From CALJFL01 sp039964455 (GTDB taxonomy: Bacteria; Pseudomonadota; Gammaproteobacteria; Pseudomonadales; Halieaceae), in assembly GCA_039964455.1 (NCBI GenBank), contig JBDVXK010000028.1, positions 11,472-75,471 of the forward strand: DNA of 64,000 nucleotides, in the 5' to 3' direction. Under the pieces are notes generated by a model. It saw nothing but the letters and a program-made list of their open reading frames with translations, made no database searches and was not told where the DNA came from. The position numbers were made by a program, and so were the translations under genes. Shown here piece after piece: positions 60,240 to 64,000 of the stretch (positions within the stretch are counted from its first letter, which is position 1; every line of letters begins with the position of its first letter).

Positions 60240-62357
60240 ATGCAATCATTTTCTAGACTGACTATTCTTGGCTTGTCACTCTTGCTTACCGTCGCCTGTA
60301 GCCGGCAAACGCCCGAGTCAGAACCAGAGGCCAGTACCGCTGCCCAGCCCGAAGCCGTCGCCGCACTACCGGATGTGGAGTGGCGCAAGCATGGGCTTAA
60401 CGATGCTGAAAACCGGTTCAGTCCGCTGGACAGCATCAATGTAGACAACGTCGGCGATCTGGGACTGGCCTGGTATTTCGATTACCCCACCAATCGCGGC
60501 CTCGAGGCTACCCCCTTGATGGTCGACGGGGTCATCTACACCACCGGCTCCTGGAGCATGGTCTATGCCCACGATGCTGTCACCGGCGAACTACTCTGGT
60601 TCTATGACCCGGAGGCTCCAAGGAACTGGGCCGTGAAAATGTGCTGTGACGTGGTCAACCGTGGTGTCGCCTATAACGACGGTAACCTTTTTGTCGGCAC
60701 CATTGATGGCAGGCTGATCAGCCTGAAAGCCAGCGATGGCAGCGAGCGCTGGCAAGTACAAACCACAGACCGGGAGCGCCCCTACTCCATTACCGGCGCA
60801 CCTCGTCTGGTGAAAGATAAGGTGATTATCGGCAACGGTGGCGGTGAGCTCGGCGTTCGCGGCTATGTCAGCGCCTATAGCCAGGACAGCGGTGAAATGG
60901 CGTGGCGCTTTTACACGGTCCCTGGCAATCCCGCCGATGGTCTGGAAAGCGAGGCCATGGAGCGCGCTGCAGAGACCTGGGGCGGCGGCGAATGGTGGGA
61001 CGTTGGTGGTGGCGGTACTGTGTGGGACTCAATGGCCTATGACGCTGACCTAAACCTGCTTTATGTGGGTGTGGGTAATGGCGCACCGTGGAACCGGCAG
61101 ATTCGAAGCCCGGACGGCGGCGACAATCTATACCTCTCCTCGATTCTTGCTCTGAACCCGGATACTGGTGAATACGTTTGGCACTACCAGACTACGCCTG
61201 GCGAGACCTGGGATTACACCGCCACACAGCACATGATCCTCACGGAACTGGAGCTTGATGGTAAAGCGCGCAAAGTGATTATGCAGGCGCCCAAGAATGG
61301 CTTCTTTTACGTACTGGACCGGGCAACCGGTGAACTGCTCTCCGCCGACGCTTATGCCGCGGTAACCTGGGCAACGCATGTCGATATGGAAACAGGAAGA
61401 CCTGTTGAAACCGAAGACGCTCGCTACCTTAATAACGCCGTGGGTCCCTTGCAGTTACCTGGCCCCATCGGTGGTCACAACTGGCATCCCATGAGCTTCA
61501 GCCCTGAAACCGGGTTGGTGTATATCCCAGCTCAGGACGTGCCCTGGGTTTACCAGACCGATGCCGAATTCCGTCATCGCAAGGGCTACTGGAATACCGG
61601 CACAGACAATCGTAATGCTTCACTGCCAGACGACCCCGAAACCCGCAATGCTGTGCTGGATACGATTACAGGCTCAATTATCGCCTGGGACCCGGTGAAA
61701 CAAGAGCCCCGATGGCGCGTTGACCACGCCGGCCCATGGAACGGCGGTATCCTGTCTACAGCGGGCAATCTCGTGATTCAGGGGAATGCCAACGGCCAGG
61801 TGGCGGCTTATCGCGCCGATACCGGCGAAGAAATCTGGCAGTTCGATGCTCAAACCGGTGTTGTTGCACCACCATCTACTTTCAGGTTGAACGGTGAACA
61901 GTACATCGCCATCGTCGCCGGCTGGGGTGGCGCGCTGGCGCTTGTTGGTGGCGACGCATTGACCGCAGGGGCAATTCCAAACCGCAGCCGACTGCTGGTA
62001 TTCAAGCTGGGAGCCGAAGGTAAGTTGCCACCCGCTGTTGAAACCCCGCTGGTGATTGATCCACCAGAGCTAACTGCCTCGGCCGAGCAGATTGAGGCAG
62101 GCCGCAAGGAATACCTTACTTATTGCGTATTCTGCCACGGCGACGGCATGGTGAGTGGAGGCGCGACACCGGATTTACGCGCGCTTACGCCAGAAAAACA
62201 TGCGCAATGGGATGCTGTCGTGCTGGGCGGTATGCACTGGCAAAACGGCATGGTTGGCTTTGGTGGCGAGCTCAATAAAGAGCAGTCAGATAACATTCAC
62301 AGCTATGCGATTGACCGGGCTCACTTCGCAGTTGCCAACGAAGCGGCACCAGAATAA
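60240..62357 (+). CDS. PQQ-dependent quinohaemoprotein alcohol dehydrogenase
   Basis: 705 residues. Signal region MQSFSRLTILGLSLLLTVAC ends in a possible lipobox (Cys20). An eight-bladed propeller binds PQQ: vicinal disulfide MCCDVVNRG (Cys135-136), GGGGTVWDSMAYD, the catalytic Asp region TPGETWDYTATQH, and tryptophan-docking repeats. The C-terminal cytochrome c domain (about 610-690) has CVFCH and a likely axial Met in GGMHWQNGMVGF, so electrons go to a cytochrome or oxidase. Type II/III quinohaemoprotein layout. PQQ synthesis genes are not in the window. Confidence 0.94.
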   Translation: MQSFSRLTILGLSLLLTVACSRQTPESEPEASTAAQPEAVAALPDVEWRKHGLNDAENRFSPLDSINVDNVGDLGLAWYFDYPTNRGLEATPLMVDGVIYTTGSWSMVYAHDAVTGELLWFYDPEAPRNWAVKMCCDVVNRGVAYNDGNLFVGTIDGRLISLKASDGSERWQVQTTDRERPYSITGAPRLVKDKVIIGNGGGELGVRGYVSAYSQDSGEMAWRFYTVPGNPADGLESEAMERAAETWGGGEWWDVGGGGTVWDSMAYDADLNLLYVGVGNGAPWNRQIRSPDGGDNLYLSSILALNPDTGEYVWHYQTTPGETWDYTATQHMILTELELDGKARKVIMQAPKNGFFYVLDRATGELLSADAYAAVTWATHVDMETGRPVETEDARYLNNAVGPLQLPGPIGGHNWHPMSFSPETGLVYIPAQDVPWVYQTDAEFRHRKGYWNTGTDNRNASLPDDPETRNAVLDTITGSIIAWDPVKQEPRWRVDHAGPWNGGILSTAGNLVIQGNANGQVAAYRADTGEEIWQFDAQTGVVAPPSTFRLNGEQYIAIVAGWGGALALVGGDALTAGAIPNRSRLLVFKLGAEGKLPPAVETPLVIDPPELTASAEQIEAGRKEYLTYCVFCHGDGMVSGGATPDLRALTPEKHAQWDAVVLGGMHWQNGMVGFGGELNKEQSDNIHSYAIDRAHFAVANEAAPE

Positions 62358-62380
62358 GTAGTGCTAAAGAGCTTTGGTGA

Positions 62381-63193
62381 CTAGAGCGGCCTGAACAGGA
62401 GTTCGACGTCACCCACGCTGAGGCGGTCGCCTGGATTTAATGCAGACGACCGTGTTTTACTGCCGTTCACTTTGACGCCATTTGTAGACTCGTTGTCTTC
62501 CACGCGCCAGGCGCCACCACTGATGCTCAGGGTGGCGTGATTACTGGAAACCGTAACTTCGTCGATAGTGATATCCCGTTTTTCTGAACGTCCTATCTCC
62601 CACCGACTGGCACCTGAACCCTTGGGCAGCACGAATAACGCGTGCTTGCGTGGGCCGCTGGTGACCATCAGCGCGGCAGCCGCCGTACTTTCGTCAACAT
62701 TTCGACTTTTCAGTAAACCCGCCAGGCGCTGTTCATCGCCTTTGCCACTATCGCCAAACGCCTGTTTATCATTATTGCTCCAGCCCGGCGGCGAGGGGTA
62801 AGCCATTCTCACTGAGGTGGATTCTGCTTCACTCTTATCGACAACAAAGGAGGAGGCCTCCCGCGCTATTCTCGCGCCGAAAATCGTATCATCCGCCGAA
62901 ACGTCAGGTGTAATCACAAGAAACGAGTGTTCACCGATGGTAATGATGTCGCCGCCTACCACTTTGCTCACCGAACGGATTTCCCGGTTATTCAGGTAGG
63001 TACCGTTGGTAGAACCCAGGTCTTCAAGAAAAATATCCCCGGCCTTTATTTCAAGCCGAGCGTGCTTGCGCGACGCCTCATCGTCGTCCAGCACGATATC
63101 GCAATCAACGTGGCGACCCAACGTTTGCGAAGGCTTGGACAGCTTGATGCGGTCGTTACTGGCCATGTTTCTGAGTTCGAAAATAAAGTCCAT
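62381..63193 (-). CDS. Protein with two FHA domains
   Basis: 270 residues, soluble. FHA 1 (about 22-90): LGRHVDCDIVLDDDEASRKHARLE and EDLGSTNGTYLNN. FHA 2 (about 195-268): WEIGRSEKRDITIDEVTVSSNHATLS and EDNESTNGVKVNG. Both keep the Arg, Ser-His and Asn that bind phosphothreonine. The linker (about 100-185) is polar and Ser-rich, a possible phosphorylation site. It converges on the PQQ gene and is the third phospho-signalling gene of the window. No kinase nearby. Confidence 0.9.
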   Translation of the reverse strand: MDFIFELRNMASNDRIKLSKPSQTLGRHVDCDIVLDDDEASRKHARLEIKAGDIFLEDLGSTNGTYLNNREIRSVSKVVGGDIITIGEHSFLVITPDVSADDTIFGARIAREASSFVVDKSEAESTSVRMAYPSPPGWSNNDKQAFGDSGKGDEQRLAGLLKSRNVDESTAAAALMVTSGPRKHALFVLPKGSGASRWEIGRSEKRDITIDEVTVSSNHATLSISGGAWRVEDNESTNGVKVNGSKTRSSALNPGDRLSVGDVELLFRPL

Positions 63194-63212
63194 GGAGAAT
63201 GTCAGACTGTAT

Positions 63213-63273
63213 ACGGGAGTAGGATTTTAACATTGATGATGGTGGGAATTGTAGAGGGGGTAACGGGAGTAGG
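63213..63273. repeat. Paired 11-bp direct repeat upstream of the double-FHA gene
   Basis: ACGGGAGTAGG occurs at 63213-63223 and 63263-63273, exactly 50 bp apart (about five helical turns). A minus-strand TACAAT (63253-63248) lies between the copies. The spacing suits a regulator that binds two sites on one DNA face; inference. Confidence 0.4.
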
Positions 63274-63369
63274 CATACTAACAATACCCCTACATTAATG
63301 GTGGGATTTGGCCGATGCAGGTGTGCCTGGCGAGGGCCTGCCCCTGTTTATGGGTATGACCTACAGTAA

Positions 63370-63439
63370 GTGGCGAGCATGCTCGCCACCCTTCGGGTGC
63401 CTTTGGCACTTCCTCCCCGTGCCGATGGCACAGCCGGGG
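63370..63439. repeat. Cluster of palindromes next to the rRNA operon
   Basis: A perfect 20-bp palindrome with a GAGCATGCTC core (63370-63389) is followed by two short hairpins with the same arms (GTGCC-TTT-GGCAC at 63397-63409 and GTGCC-GAT-GGCAC at 63419-63431). The last is nested in a CCCC/GGGG pair (63415-63439). No gene is seen in 63194-63537. Confidence 0.7.
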
Positions 63440-63496
63440 TCGCGCACGACTTCGTCACAGGTCAGGACGGGGCAGAGAGTCACCACATCCAAAACT

Positions 63497-63525
63497 AAAA
63501 AGGGCCACCCAAATGGGTGACCCTT
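63497..63525 (-). terminator. Rho-independent terminator of the rRNA operon
   Basis: On the minus strand, after the 5S gene, GGGTCACCC pairs with GGGTGGCCC (nine pairs, one G-T) around an ATTT loop and is followed by TTTTT at 63501-63497. Confidence 0.88.
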
Positions 63526-63537
63526 GTTAGTTTAGAA

Positions 63538-63654
63538 GCCTGGCGATGACCTACTCTCACATGGAGAAACTCCACACTACCATCGGCGATGCACCGTTTC
63601 ACTACTGAGTTCGGGATGGGGTCAGGTGGTTCCAATGCTCTATGGTCGCCAGGC
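63538..63654 (-). rRNA. rrf: 5S ribosomal RNA
   Basis: 117 bases on the minus strand. The ends pair (GCCTGGCGA at the 5' end, TCGCCAGGC at the 3' end), and the internal ACCTGACCCCAT, CCGAACTCAG and GTGTGGAGTT blocks match gammaproteobacterial 5S rRNA. It is followed by a Rho-independent terminator at 63525-63497. Confidence 0.96.
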
Positions 63655-63877
63655 AAACTGGCTTGTCGGTCTTCGGTCTTACCTGCTACGCAGGGCCTAC
63701 TGGCCAACAAATAAGGCGGTAAATCAAACTGTCTGTTCTTGTGTGTTGTCTCGCAACACTCTGACTCAATCACAACATCCGTTGTCTTCTCTTTGACGCT
63801 TTCGCGTACGACCTCCACGGATGGAGGAAGTGTCGATAATCGTAAGGAACGATTTCGACCAAATAACTTGGATTATA
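63655..63877 (-). other. 23S-5S intergenic spacer
   Basis: 223 bases between the 23S and 5S genes on the minus strand. No tRNA is seen. Short inverted repeats (for example GTGTGTTGTCTCGCAACAC) and the long stem expected to flank mature 23S are the likely content; the exact processing sites were not mapped. Confidence 0.6.
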
Positions 63878-64000
63878 TGGTCAAGCCTCACGGGCAATTA
63901 GTACTGGTTAGCTCAACGCCTCACAGCGCTTCCACACCCAGCCTATCAACGTTGTAGTCTTCAACGGCCCTTCAGGACCCTCAAGGGGTCAGGGAGAACT
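63878..64000 (-). rRNA. rrl: 23S ribosomal RNA (3' end only, cut by window edge)
   Basis: The last part of the 23S gene on the minus strand. The plus-strand text TCAAGCCTCACGGGCAATTA, then TCACAGCGCTTCCACACCCA, is the reverse complement of the conserved 3' end (domain VI). The 3' boundary near 63878 is set by homology with the usual end around the GTGAGGCTT block and may be off by a few bases. Confidence 0.94.

Noticed and set aside
63655..63877. tRNA in the 23S-5S spacer
   Set aside because: No cloverleaf, T-loop sequence or CCA end was found on either strand by reading.

Overview
The window looks like the chromosome of a marine-type gammaproteobacterium with moderately high GC. No phage, plasmid, insertion-sequence or CRISPR features are seen. 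Placement near the Cellvibrionales/Halieaceae is an inference from overall gene content, not from a search. Genes are tightly packed and mostly housekeeping. The left end keeps the order known from E. coli (mutL-amiB-tsaE-nnr, divergent queG, then orn, rsgA, psd), with a PP2C phosphatase gene and a membrane-FHA gene placed between queG and orn.

From 9.8 to 34.3 kb there is a mixed set of genes: an outer-membrane-type protein, PIN-PhoH ATPase, RNase II, asnS, an SDR, cysH, a nitronate monooxygenase-like enzyme, a ParA-like ATPase, an iron alcohol dehydrogenase, FKBP, NUDIX, CinA, pdxH, ggt and a thioesterase. Two non-coding stretches stand out. One is a 190-bp interrupted palindrome between rsgA and psd. 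The other, at 24.02-24.44 kb, is a 70-bp tandem repeat followed by three long stem-loops. A 43-residue membrane protein at 19.86 kb, preceded by an FNR/Anr-type box, is easily missed.

The most unusual region is a 13-gene, same-strand, mostly overlapping cluster from 34.4 to 49.0 kb. It encodes a TPR/TonB-C-like periplasmic protein, a Ser/Gly-rich lipoprotein, further lipoproteins, a TPR membrane protein, a PEGA-repeat protein with a formylglycine-enzyme fold, a small secreted protein, a MotA/TolQ/ExbB-like proton channel, an actin/Hsp70-like protein, two von Willebrand A proteins whose single membrane helix carries an Asp placed as in TolR/ExbD/MotB, and an M48 metalloprotease. I read this as a candidate ion-driven envelope machine in which the two vWA proteins take the TolR/ExbD/MotB position. 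I know of no described system with this composition.

To the right lie an amidohydrolase, a META-domain protein, a DAACS symporter/MBL hydrolase/DUF2288 operon, a small Kazal-like lipoprotein, SixA, a CBS protein, a cyclic-di-GMP operon (HD-GYP with altered HD, EAL, LOG), a PQQ quinohaemoprotein dehydrogenase and a double-FHA protein. The window ends in the 3' part of a minus-strand rRNA operon (23S end, 5S, terminator). No tRNA gene was found.
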